From JBCDBL01 sp039183635 (GTDB lineage: Bacteria; Pseudomonadota; Alphaproteobacteria; Caulobacterales; Parvularculaceae), in assembly GCA_039183635.1 (NCBI GenBank), contig JBCDBL010000105.1, forward strand, positions 1 to 15,650: 15,650 nt of DNA. Reading direction: 5' to 3'. This document shows positions 6,972-15,616 of this stretch, in pieces (within the stretch, counting starts at the first letter, position 1; every line of letters starts with the position of its first letter). A program made the position numbers and the translations under genes. The notes beneath the pieces are model-generated. The model was given only the letters and a program-made list of their open reading frames with translations, did not search any database and had not been told where the DNA came from.

Positions 6972-9900
6972 ATGAAATTCTTACTTGAGCAAACATGGCG
7001 AGAAATCCAGGATCAACTGCGCGGTCCGCTTGTGCCGATTGTTTTTCTAGGCGTTGCGGCGTTCCAGATAATTATGCTGACAAGCGCGGAATACACTCAG
7101 GAATTGACGGTTCTCGGTGTTCCGGTGAACAGCCCCTATTGGGTTTATCGATGGAGCGCAGGCCAAGCGATCTGGATGTATTTCGTCTGGGCATGGATCT
7201 TCTCTCGCCCCGTCTTGCGCGATCGTGAAGCGGTGCTGCAGGAAATCGTTCTGTCCGCTCCCATCCCCTTAAACATGCTTGTGCTCGCCCGGTATTTGGG
7301 CGCCCTTGTCGTCGGCGCTTTCGTCGGCGCAGCTCCATCGCTCGGATTCTTGTTATTGCCAGTTATATCCGCGTTCGGCGGCCTGTCATCCGATCTCATA
7401 GGGCCGACGCCGTTTATGCACCTGGTCTGGAGCGCAATTTTCCTCACCACGCCGGCGGCGATCGGCGTCGGTGCATTGTGTCTCGCAGCCACAATTCGTA
7501 TGCGTAGCGTCTCTGGCGCTTTCGCTGTCAGCGCCCTTGCCGCGCTTTTATGGGTTTTTGGCGTCTCAATTCTCAATGAAGGCAATATCTCGCCGATTGC
7601 GGCAAGCCTCATCGATGCATCCTCCTATCCGCATGTGGCGCGCGTTACCGATGGCTGGACCATTCAGCAAAAAGCCTCTGCGATTCTACCTCTGGATGGG
7701 TTGTTGCTTGCGAACCGCTTGTTATGGGTCCTCGCGCCTCTTGCCGCCCTAAGCTTCGTGCTTGTCCGGATGAAACGGGAGGACCTGTTATCAGACAGAG
7801 CGACGACATCAGAAGCAACGCCAAGGAACAGAACAAACCTCCCCGTTTTTCAGCCAGCAGCAAAATCTGCAACATCCTGGCTGGCGGCGACTCTTCAAGA
7901 AACGTGCTGGCACGCAGCCGTGTCCTTACGCGGCTGGGGCTTCTGGCTGTCCTACGCTTTCATCGTCATTGTGGGGTGCGCCAGCGTCTACATGCGCCTG
8001 CAGGTCGCGCCAGATGGACCATTTTATACGTACGCCCACCTAACTGAAATCGTCATTATTGGAGCCGTTCTCCTTTTCGTCCTTATTTTTATTGCGTCTT
8101 TCACCGGTATGATCGCACGACGGGATGAACGCATGGGCTTTAAGGAAATCGTCGATGCAACCCCTGCCCCGCTCGGCGTGCATGTCGTCGGCAAAGCATT
8201 TGCAGCAATGATCCTGACAGTTCTAGTGGCGCTCGCGCCGATGGTGTCGGTTGTGCTTCTGTCGCTCGCCGCACCGGCCGGTTTGGCGGTGCTCGACCCA
8301 TTCATCTTCGGGGGGTTACTGCTAGCGCCCGCCATGTTGCAAGTTTGTATCTTAACTTTCTTTTTACACTGTTTTATAAAAAGTCCTGGTACGGCTTACT
8401 CTTTATCGATTATTTTCGTCTTTTTTGCAGCGATCAACCATGAACAGGAGTTGTTAGGGCATCCGCTCGCGCAATTCAGTATACCTGTTCATGCCGCGCA
8501 ATCGGAACTGACGGGCTGGACGCCTTGGCTTGAGCACGCTTATGTAGGCGGTCTTTACCGCCTCGCCATTGTCGGCGTCATCCTGGCGTTTGCCTGGCTG
8601 TTCTGGCGACGAGGCGTCGCAATGGCGATGAAGGAGCGCCTGACCGTCGCACTCGGACGCGTGCCCGGCATGGGCGGCGCGATTGGTGCTGCGAGCCTCC
8701 TCACCATGGTCGCAACAGGCGTTATTATTCATACCCATACAGTTGAGCTTGGCGATTACACATCAATGCGCCAGGACAACGATAAAGCGGCAAGGCTTGA
8801 AAAGAAAATTGACGCGACAAGGGGCGCTTTCACCGTTGCAGGAGGGAAGGCCTTTGTCTTCGTCGACGTCGCCGAGGCGACCGCAAGAAGCGTAATGGAG
8901 CTCGACATGCTTGAGGCTCCCGACGGGATACTTCATGGCGATTTACCGCGCCAGGGCCGTATCCTCGGTGTTAAAATTGATGATTCAGACGCCGAAGTGG
9001 ACGTTATCGAAGACCACTTCACCATAGATATGGCGCGTTGCGCCGATAAGCGTTGTTCTCTCACAATCAACCTTGAGATCGACGCCAGCGGTTGGTCATT
9101 TGAAGAAAGACCAATGTGGCTTAACAAAACAAGCGCCTGGATGCGCGCAAGCGATGTTTTGCCGAAGCTAGGTCTCAACCCAACGCAATACCTACGCGTT
9201 CCGGCTGTCCGTAGGCAATATGGCCTTGCGGAAACACCGCCGAATGCGCCCACCGCAGCGCTTGCTCCTCTCTCAGCACTCGCACCGGGCGAAAACTGGA
9301 CGTGGTCGGTGGAGTTTTCCGAACCAGGCGAAACCACGCCCTTGTCCGGTACGATAGACGGTCCGCTAGATTTCGCAGTTGGCTGGTCGAAAAAGGCCGT
9401 GTTTGCAAGAACGGAAGGGGACGGCGTTATCGTCGTCCACGGCAAGCGCAGATCAATGGCGGCAGAGACGATTCTCATCGATGTTTCAGATATGCGCAAC
9501 TGTGTCGCGGACATTCTTGGGGCGGCGCCGGATATTTCAACTATCGCACAAGCACCACGATTCCTTGGCGATTTGTCCCTACACGGCAATCTTCTTTGGG
9601 CTCCGGAAGAACAAGGCTGGGACGTTGGCTTTGAAGGCGCGGGACGCCTGCTGCGCCGGGTGGAGATCGCCCGGGTGATCGCTGCTCGCCACCTTGAAAC
9701 CAGCGCCGCGCTTCGGGACGAAGAAGGCGCCCGATGGCTGACGTCGGGGGCGGCGGGTTGGATCGCGCTTGAATGTCTGCGGTCAATCGACGGTTCTGAA
9801 GCGTGGCGGACTGTGCTCGACCTAAAAGGCGTCGATATTACCGCAGAACTCGGCGCATCGCGCGTACCCGTGACACGTTTCAGTCAGGCGTTCGACGCTG

Positions 9901-10337
9901 ATTGGGCGAAACCGTATGCGGCATATTCGACCCTGGTTTGGGCTGAAGGAGCTGGACGTAATGGCGCCGCCGATGTCATTCGGCAAATTACGACGTTGGT
10001 GCGGTCCGGCCGGCCGACGCCAGCGGCCATGCGCGACACGATGGAGGTGGAGATCGCCGAGACGCTACTCGGTCCTCCGTCCGCTTCAAGCATTGCAATC
10101 GCCGCCGTGAAACCCGACGGCTCAGTTACATTAACCGCACAGCGCTGGGTTTGGCGTAACGGCGACTGGGTCGAGGCTGAAGCGTCGGGCGATGTGCTCC
10201 AAAGCTTTGACGATAAAAATCGCTCACCCCTCATTGTCAATGCAGACGCCGTATCTGTTGTAGCCGGCAATGGCGGAACATTTACGCTGTTGCCGAGCAC
10301 GCCAGCTTTCGAGCGCACCCTAACAGATAATATCTAG
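6972..10337 (+). CDS. ABC-2 permease fused to a degenerate M1-aminopeptidase-like domain
   Basis: This 1121-residue inner-membrane protein has two ABC-2-like membrane modules (about 18-266 and 324-546), one more helix at about 568-586, and a soluble region of about 530 residues that should lie in the periplasm. About 13 hydrophobic helices are seen in all. The plan matches the known 'ABC transporter permease/M1 family aminopeptidase' fusions, which usually reach a similar or slightly greater length. The M1 region is recognisable at about 870-995, but where a zinc peptidase has HExxH it reads IAARH (903-907), and where the family has L(T/N)EG it reads LTSG (923-926). No HExxH occurs anywhere in the protein. 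Zinc-dependent peptidase activity is therefore unlikely, and a binding or scaffold role is inferred. The start overlaps nothing and GGAAG lies at 6956-6960. Three bases separate it from the ATPase gene, so the two are certainly co-expressed. Confidence 0.88.
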   Translation: MKFLLEQTWREIQDQLRGPLVPIVFLGVAAFQIIMLTSAEYTQELTVLGVPVNSPYWVYRWSAGQAIWMYFVWAWIFSRPVLRDREAVLQEIVLSAPIPLNMLVLARYLGALVVGAFVGAAPSLGFLLLPVISAFGGLSSDLIGPTPFMHLVWSAIFLTTPAAIGVGALCLAATIRMRSVSGAFAVSALAALLWVFGVSILNEGNISPIAASLIDASSYPHVARVTDGWTIQQKASAILPLDGLLLANRLLWVLAPLAALSFVLVRMKREDLLSDRATTSEATPRNRTNLPVFQPAAKSATSWLAATLQETCWHAAVSLRGWGFWLSYAFIVIVGCASVYMRLQVAPDGPFYTYAHLTEIVIIGAVLLFVLIFIASFTGMIARRDERMGFKEIVDATPAPLGVHVVGKAFAAMILTVLVALAPMVSVVLLSLAAPAGLAVLDPFIFGGLLLAPAMLQVCILTFFLHCFIKSPGTAYSLSIIFVFFAAINHEQELLGHPLAQFSIPVHAAQSELTGWTPWLEHAYVGGLYRLAIVGVILAFAWLFWRRGVAMAMKERLTVALGRVPGMGGAIGAASLLTMVATGVIIHTHTVELGDYTSMRQDNDKAARLEKKIDATRGAFTVAGGKAFVFVDVAEATARSVMELDMLEAPDGILHGDLPRQGRILGVKIDDSDAEVDVIEDHFTIDMARCADKRCSLTINLEIDASGWSFEERPMWLNKTSAWMRASDVLPKLGLNPTQYLRVPAVRRQYGLAETPPNAPTAALAPLSALAPGENWTWSVEFSEPGETTPLSGTIDGPLDFAVGWSKKAVFARTEGDGVIVVHGKRRSMAAETILIDVSDMRNCVADILGAAPDISTIAQAPRFLGDLSLHGNLLWAPEEQGWDVGFEGAGRLLRRVEIARVIAARHLETSAALRDEEGARWLTSGAAGWIALECLRSIDGSEAWRTVLDLKGVDITAELGASRVPVTRFSQAFDADWAKPYAAYSTLVWAEGAGRNGAADVIRQITTLVRSGRPTPAAMRDTMEVEIAETLLGPPSASSIAIAAVKPDGSVTLTAQRWVWRNGDWVEAEASGDVLQSFDDKNRSPLIVNADAVSVVAGNGGTFTLLPSTPAFERTLTDNI

Positions 10338-10397
10338 ACGCCGGAGCCTATCGACGAAGGCTGAGGAGCACACCACATAAACGGGAAGGCCAATCTG

Positions 10398-11906
10398 ATG
10401 TCAGAGACGACAAAGAACCTTGCGTACTGGCGCGGGAAAAGCGAAACGATCGCAAAGGAGGTGCGACCTTTCATCAACGGTCAATTTATAGATAGCCTTT
10501 CTACAGATTACTTTATTAAACATAATCCAGCCGATGGAACCGTTTTGATCGAGCCGCCGGCGGGCGCGGCGGCTGATGTCGATGCCGCCGCCGCGGCCGC
10601 GCGCGTCGCGTTTGATAAAGGCGACTGGTCCGGCGCCGCACCTGCCGAACGTAAGGCGGTGCTAAGCCGTCTGGCCGACCTCCTCGAAGAAAACACCGAT
10701 GATTTGGCGTTGCTGGAAACACTGGACGTTGGCAAACCGATTTCCGACGCAACCTCGATCGATGTGCCCTTGTCGGCGGCGGTCCTGCGTATGTTCGCGG
10801 AGCTCGCCGATCAAATTAATGGCCGCACATTAACGACGGACAACGGATCGTTCGCCTTCACCAAACGCTACCCAGCCGGTGTCGTCGCCGGCATTACGGG
10901 ATGGAACTTTCCGCTTGCCCTTGCAGCAATGAAAGTCGGCCCAGCCCTCGCGGCCGGCAACGCTTTGGTGCTAAAACCTTCGGAGTTGTCGTCATTCACC
11001 ACCCTGCGCCTTGCGGCGCTCGCCAAAGAAGCCGGTGTTCCCGACGGCATTCTAAACATCGTACCCGGACAAGGTTTAACTGTCGGCGCCGCATTAGCCA
11101 AACACGGCGACATAGACATGCTGTCATTTACTGGGTCCACAAGCGTCGGCAAGTTGCTGTTGCAATACGCCGGCCAGTCAAACATGAAGCGCCTGCTGTT
11201 GGAGTGTGGCGGCAAATCGCCTAATATCGTTTGCGATGATTTTCCGGATCTTGACGAAGCTGCGATGGGCGTTTTTTCCAAGATGTTCTGGAATCAGGGC
11301 CAGGTCTGCACCGCCGGCACGCGTTTGTTGGTCCAACGCTCCATCAAGGACGCTCTCGTCGAACGTCTTGTCGGCCTTGCGCAGACCATGACGCCGGGAG
11401 ACCCCCTCGACCCTGCGACAACAGCCGGCCCGCTTATAAGCCGTATACAGCAAGATAAAGTTCTTTCTTATATAGATCATGGTAAAAACAGCGGCGCCCG
11501 CCTTTGTTTTGGGGGCGAGCAAAAGACGGGCGATGGTTTTTTCGTCGCGCCGACTATTTTCGACGACGTTGATCCTGGCGCATCTATCGCACAAGAAGAG
11601 ATTTTCGGTCCCGTCCTGGCGATTATCCCGTTCGATACGGTGGACGAAGCGATTAGCATCGCCAATGGGACGATCTACGGTTTATCCGCCACGGTATGGA
11701 CAGTAGATCTTGCAAAAGCGCACGCCTTCATCGATGGCCTTAAGGCCGGCGAAGTGACAGTTCGCGGCGCAGGCTCATCGGCAAGCGGCGCCGCCTTGGG
11801 CGCAATGCCGAACCAACCCTTCGGCCAGTCCGGCTTCGGCGTTGAGATGGGTCTTGAAGGCTTGCTGTCATATACCTCGGTCAAATCCCTGCAAATTTTT
11901 ACGTAA
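10398..11906 (+). CDS. NAD(P)-dependent aldehyde dehydrogenase, PuuC-like
   Basis: This 502-residue protein belongs to the aldehyde dehydrogenase superfamily and would oxidise an aldehyde to a carboxylate in the cytoplasm. It is closest in pattern to PuuC (gamma-glutamyl-gamma-aminobutyraldehyde dehydrogenase): LAYWRGK at the N-terminus, GDWS near 75-78, ERKAVLSRLADLLE and LALLETLDVGKPI. Catalytic parts are intact: Asn170 in TGWNFP, Lys193 in KPSE, Gly246 in FTGST, Glu269 in LECGGKS, Cys304 in NQGQVCTAG and Glu401 in EEIFGP. The C-terminal part is odd. The usual G(T/S)V(W/F)VN and PFGGYKQSG motifs are replaced by GEVTVRGAG and PFGQSGFGVEMG, with a Gly/Ala/Ser-rich insert between (455-470). 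The substrate site may thus differ from PuuC. GGGAAGG at 10383-10389 stands 8 bases before the ATG. The 60-base gap to the permease suggests the same operon. Confidence 0.92.
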   Translation: MSETTKNLAYWRGKSETIAKEVRPFINGQFIDSLSTDYFIKHNPADGTVLIEPPAGAAADVDAAAAAARVAFDKGDWSGAAPAERKAVLSRLADLLEENTDDLALLETLDVGKPISDATSIDVPLSAAVLRMFAELADQINGRTLTTDNGSFAFTKRYPAGVVAGITGWNFPLALAAMKVGPALAAGNALVLKPSELSSFTTLRLAALAKEAGVPDGILNIVPGQGLTVGAALAKHGDIDMLSFTGSTSVGKLLLQYAGQSNMKRLLLECGGKSPNIVCDDFPDLDEAAMGVFSKMFWNQGQVCTAGTRLLVQRSIKDALVERLVGLAQTMTPGDPLDPATTAGPLISRIQQDKVLSYIDHGKNSGARLCFGGEQKTGDGFFVAPTIFDDVDPGASIAQEEIFGPVLAIIPFDTVDEAISIANGTIYGLSATVWTVDLAKAHAFIDGLKAGEVTVRGAGSSASGAALGAMPNQPFGQSGFGVEMGLEGLLSYTSVKSLQIFT

Positions 11907-12015
11907 AGCACAACACGCTAATTCCCTCTATTCGCCTCGCGATATGGTTCTCGAACAGCATTCGTGCTTGAACTCATGAGAGTATGTGCAAAGGCTATAT
12001 AAGCGGAGATTGATC

Positions 12016-12891
12016 ATGAAAACACTCGGCATAGAAAATGTCGCCGTGGTGAGTTCCGTACTCGATCCGGCTTTCACAAAATATGAGAACATGGGGTTCA
12101 AGCTCACGCCCTGTAGCGAGCATTTTGTCGATTCACCGGATGGCGAACAACACGCCCACCGTAACCGTTATGCAATGTTCGGTAATTGGACGTACTTTGA
12201 AATAGTCACCTCTCCGCTCTCTCATTTAAAAGCGCCCGGTTATGATGAAGCCTTGGCCAAATATGGCGAGCATCTTGCAAAGATCATGTTTTCCTTTGAA
12301 GACGTGAAAGGCGTTGAAAGGGAAGTTGAAGCACGCGGCGGCGTTTCTCCTTATCCTGCCGATGTGATGGTACGCGTCTGGCAGTCGGATGAGACGGGTA
12401 TAGAACATATCGTCCCCATGGACACCTATGCGTTCCCAGAGGAAATTTGGTATGGATTCTTCTCCTGCGCTCTTCATCACCAAGCGCCGGAGCAAAATTA
12501 TGCGCCTGAGTATCTAATACACCCAAATGGCGTTCTCGGCGTATCCGAAACCATAATTTATGTGGAGAACGCCAAGGAAGCGGGCGAGCGGTATGCGGCC
12601 TATCTGGGCGTCAAACCACATACCGAGGCGGACTGCGTTCTTTTCGACTTCGACAACGGAACACGGTTGTCAATCTATGACGGCAGCGCGATTGAAGCAC
12701 GATTAGGCCCTTTCAAACCGTTTCGCAAACCGAGTTTTACAGCTCTTTCGTTCAAAGCGCCCAGCCTTGACACGGTACGCGGCATATTTGACCAGAACGA
12801 CGTTCCCTACGCCTGTGTTGGCGAAACGCTTGTGGTCGACCCTGAAGCAGCGCTGAACGCCATTTGCATTTTCGAAGAAGCGAAAGCCTAA
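12016..12891 (+). CDS. VOC-superfamily protein with two glyoxalase-like modules
   Basis: This 291-residue cytoplasmic protein has two vicinal-oxygen-chelate halves, roughly 1-135 and 165-290. The first half opens with IENVAVVSSVLDPAFTKYENMGF and has NRYAMFGNWTYFEIV (50-64), matching glyoxalase-like domains of the PF13468 kind. The second has VSETIIYVENAKEAGERYAAYLGV (176-199). In VOC enzymes the first strand normally supplies a His ligand; here Asn8 takes that place, while Glu62 of the fourth strand remains. Metal-dependent catalysis is therefore uncertain. Substrates of the family include lactoylglutathione, methylmalonyl-CoA and extradiol ring substrates, and I cannot choose among them. GGAG at 12005-12008, 7 bases before the ATG at 12016, decides against the in-frame ATG at 11986. 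The gap to the dehydrogenase is 109 bases and the next gene starts 14 bases on, next to CoA genes. Confidence 0.8.
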   Translation: MKTLGIENVAVVSSVLDPAFTKYENMGFKLTPCSEHFVDSPDGEQHAHRNRYAMFGNWTYFEIVTSPLSHLKAPGYDEALAKYGEHLAKIMFSFEDVKGVEREVEARGGVSPYPADVMVRVWQSDETGIEHIVPMDTYAFPEEIWYGFFSCALHHQAPEQNYAPEYLIHPNGVLGVSETIIYVENAKEAGERYAAYLGVKPHTEADCVLFDFDNGTRLSIYDGSAIEARLGPFKPFRKPSFTALSFKAPSLDTVRGIFDQNDVPYACVGETLVVDPEAALNAICIFEEAKA

Positions 12892-12905
12892 CACCGGATC
12901 ACGCC

Positions 12906-14489
12906 ATGACAGAAAACCATGAACCGCACGCCGATGGCGTCGTCACTATAATTCTCGATACTGAAGGCGACATCAATGTCATCAGCGATGCCGCCATGGC
13001 AGGCTTTGAAGAACGCCTAACAGCAGCGTTGTCCGACGATGCCGTCAAGGGGATCATTATCGCCAGCGCAAAGAGAGACTTTCTTGCCGGCGGCGATCTT
13101 GACGTTCTTTATAAAGCCTGTACAGAAGCCGCCGCCGCCAAACCCGAGGAGAAATCTGAACACGCACAGAAAATCTATGATCAGATCATGCCTCTCCAGC
13201 ATTTGTTGCGCCGCATGGAGACGAGTGGCAAACCGGTGGTCGCCATTATGGAAGGGGCGGCGTTGGGCGGCGGTTTTGAACTGTGCCTTGCCTGTCATCA
13301 TCGGATTGCGGTGAACACGCCATCCGTTTCTATAGGCCTGCCGGAGGTTCTTTTGGGCTTGATGCCGAACGCCGGCGGCACGCAACGTCTGCCCCGCCTT
13401 ATTGGCGCACAAAAGGCTCTGCCCTTATTGATGGACGGGGTGAAACTGGACGCCGGAGCAGCGGCGGATCTCGGTCTTGTCGATCTGGCGGCAAGCGCCG
13501 AAGATGCTTTCTCGCAGGCCCGAACCTGGATCGCAGCCCATCAGCCCGCAGTCCAGCCTTGGGACGCGCGCGGGTTCCGCCCCCCGGGCGGCAAGCCCAA
13601 CGATCTGTCAGCCATGCAAACCTTTGCATTTGCAAACATTACCTTAAGGCGCGATTGGTACGGCGCTTCACCGGCGCGAAAGGCTATACTAAGGGCTGTA
13701 TACGAAGGGCTCCATATCACACTCGATGAGGCTTTGCCTGTTGAAGCGGCCTTCTTTGCCGAACTTGCCTTTAATCCGCTTACAGTTTCAAATTTAGACG
13801 TCACAGCTGCAACGCCTGCCCGCTTACGGCGATCAGCGCGTGCGGGCACAGCGCCGGCGCTTGAAATCAATCCGGCGGGCCCCCTGGGTGCGGAACTGCG
13901 AAAGCGCGCAAAGGAGCGAGGCCTCACCTTTGGTATAACCAAGGAAGAAGGCGTCGCACTGATCGTAAAAGATGGGGCGCCCTATCGTCTGTACGACACC
14001 ATCAAAGACGGCCTTGGCGCACACGATGCTATCGGCCGACTATACCAAACAGATGCAGGTTTCGCAGTCGCAGAGGTCGGATACGGGAAAACAGCTCCAG
14101 GCCCGGTTTTGGCGGCGCTCGCCCATCTTGGCGTTGCGCCTGTCGCTGCACGGCGCACAGAAGGCCAGAGCTTCACGGAGCGTTTAACCGCCGCGCTTTC
14201 ACGTCGAACGGAGACGCTCGCTGCGGAAGGTGCGTCCGCGCACATGCTCCACCGCGCCCGGCGCGCCGCAGGTTTGCGCGGCGCAGAAACCGCTGACACC
14301 CTAAAAACCGCAAACGCGACCGACGCCTCCAATTTATCCGTTTCCGCCATGGCCGCTGAGCTGAGAGCGGCCATAACGTCGGAGATACAACGGGCCGTCG
14401 CCAATCAAGATATTGCGGAGTTATCGCAGGCGCGGCTTCTGGCGGTCCTCGGGTGCGGCGCGCCGCCAACCATCGCTGCAGCGCTTTAA
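12906..14489 (+). CDS. FadB/FadJ-like enoyl-CoA hydratase with collapsed dehydrogenase half
   Basis: This 527-residue protein is built like the multifunctional beta-oxidation alpha subunit but is about 200 residues shorter than the usual 700-740. The crotonase domain (about 8-215) is intact: oxyanion-hole strand IIASAKRDFLAGGDL (51-65), AALGGGFEL with catalytic Glu125, and SIGLPEVLLGLMPNAGGTQR with Glu147. It should hydrate 2-enoyl-CoA. The linker PWDARGF (218-224) is as in FadJ. The NAD-binding fold is reduced to a vestige, where GxGxMG reads PAGPLG (323-328), and no FFxPVH stretch with its catalytic His is found. C-terminal shells persist: AVAEVGYGKTAPGPVLAAL with LGVAPV (387-413), and a 3HCDH_C-like end with LGCGAPP (515-521). 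Dehydrogenase activity is unlikely. The ATG at 12906 follows the VOC gene by 14 bases with only a weak ribosome binding site. Confidence 0.88.
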   Translation: MTENHEPHADGVVTIILDTEGDINVISDAAMAGFEERLTAALSDDAVKGIIIASAKRDFLAGGDLDVLYKACTEAAAAKPEEKSEHAQKIYDQIMPLQHLLRRMETSGKPVVAIMEGAALGGGFELCLACHHRIAVNTPSVSIGLPEVLLGLMPNAGGTQRLPRLIGAQKALPLLMDGVKLDAGAAADLGLVDLAASAEDAFSQARTWIAAHQPAVQPWDARGFRPPGGKPNDLSAMQTFAFANITLRRDWYGASPARKAILRAVYEGLHITLDEALPVEAAFFAELAFNPLTVSNLDVTAATPARLRRSARAGTAPALEINPAGPLGAELRKRAKERGLTFGITKEEGVALIVKDGAPYRLYDTIKDGLGAHDAIGRLYQTDAGFAVAEVGYGKTAPGPVLAALAHLGVAPVAARRTEGQSFTERLTAALSRRTETLAAEGASAHMLHRARRAAGLRGAETADTLKTANATDASNLSVSAMAAELRAAITSEIQRAVANQDIAELSQARLLAVLGCGAPPTIAAAL

Positions 14490-14500
14490 GGTTCAGGAGC

Positions 14501-15616
14501 ATGCTCAGCGGCTTGAAAATCATCGAACTCGGCGGCGCCGGGCCTGTGCCCTATTGCGGCATGCTGCTCGCAGACTACGGCGCTGATGTCATTCGCATCG
14601 GCAGGGCCGGCGGCGATCCGGGGCATGAAAGCTCCGGCAATATTATGCGACGCGGCAAACGGATTATTGGCGTTAATCTCAAAGATCCAGCTGGCGTCGA
14701 TGTCGTTAAAAAACTTATCGCCACAGCGGATGTGGTGCTCGATTCCCACCGTCCCAGCGTTCTTGAACGTTTGGGCTTAGACCCACAGCAGTGCGTACAA
14801 ACATCGCCTAACCTCATCTTTGTAAGGATGAGTGGATGGGGACAAACCGGACCGTTGGCGCACGCACCGGGGCATGACATCAATTATCTCGCCCTCAGCG
14901 GCGCTTTGCACAGCATAGGCGACCCGGACCGCCCGCCGACGCCGCCGATCGCCTATATGGGCGATCTTGGCGGCGGCGCTGTTCTGGCTTTCGCCATCGC
15001 GTCGGCGGCGGTGTCAGTCCGTTCAGGCGGTCAGGGCGGCGTCATCGACGCATCTATTTATGAGGCCGCGATGTTGCTGGCGGGACCGTTTCACGCCATG
15101 GTCCAAACAGAAGAGTGGTCGGATACGCGCGGCGTTAACGGCATTGACGGGGCGGCGCCCTTCTACAGATGTTATATATGTGCGGACAATCGCTACATTG
15201 CCGTAGGCGCGCTGGAAGACCCGTTTTTTGCAAAGTTGCTCCAGCTGTTGGAGCTTTCAGACAAATACATGCAAACCCGATGGGACAAGACGGCGTGGCC
15301 GGAACTGACGCAGACGATCGCCAAGAAATTCGCCGCACACCCGCGCGACTTCTGGGCCAGGCAAGAAACTGCTGTCGACGCCTGTGTCTCGCCGGTTCTA
15401 ACCTTCACTGAAAGTTTCGAACACCCTCAAGTTACCGAACGCAAAACCTTCGTTTCTATCGCAGGCGTCTCCCAGCCTCGCCCTTTCGCAGGCTTGAACA
15501 ACCTCTCTACTGTCGCGTCATCACAGGCGGAAAACGGCAGAGATATACTTGCAGAACTGGGATATTCAGATGGCGAAATGAATAGTTTATCCAGCAGCGG
15601 AACAGTTACGTTCTAA
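14501..15616 (+). CDS. Alpha-methylacyl-CoA racemase (CaiB/BaiF family)
   Basis: This 371-residue cytoplasmic protein should interconvert the 2R and 2S forms of 2-methyl-branched acyl-CoA thioesters, a step needed before beta-oxidation of branched chains, isoprenoids or sterol side chains. Its N-terminus GLKIIELGGAGPVPYCGMLLADYGADV is characteristic. The residues that catalyse proton transfer in the M. tuberculosis racemase MCR are all found: His125 in APGHDINYLALSG, Asp155 in YMGDLGGG and Glu239 in AVGALEDPFF. RGVNGIDGAAPFYRCY (210-225) is the usual motif before it. This makes a racemase more likely than a CoA-transferase. The length matches the family. The ATG at 14501 gives the standard start; AGGAG lies only 1 base before it, and AAGG at 14488-14491 gives a better 9-base spacing. 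The upstream gene ends 11 bases before it. Confidence 0.93.
   Translation: MLSGLKIIELGGAGPVPYCGMLLADYGADVIRIGRAGGDPGHESSGNIMRRGKRIIGVNLKDPAGVDVVKKLIATADVVLDSHRPSVLERLGLDPQQCVQTSPNLIFVRMSGWGQTGPLAHAPGHDINYLALSGALHSIGDPDRPPTPPIAYMGDLGGGAVLAFAIASAAVSVRSGGQGGVIDASIYEAAMLLAGPFHAMVQTEEWSDTRGVNGIDGAAPFYRCYICADNRYIAVGALEDPFFAKLLQLLELSDKYMQTRWDKTAWPELTQTIAKKFAAHPRDFWARQETAVDACVSPVLTFTESFEHPQVTERKTFVSIAGVSQPRPFAGLNNLSTVASSQAENGRDILAELGYSDGEMNSLSSSGTVTF

Noticed and set aside
11907..12015. A separate promoter for the VOC gene from TTGAAC (11968-11973) and TATATA (11996-12001).
   Set aside because: The 22-base spacer is too long for a standard sigma-70 promoter.
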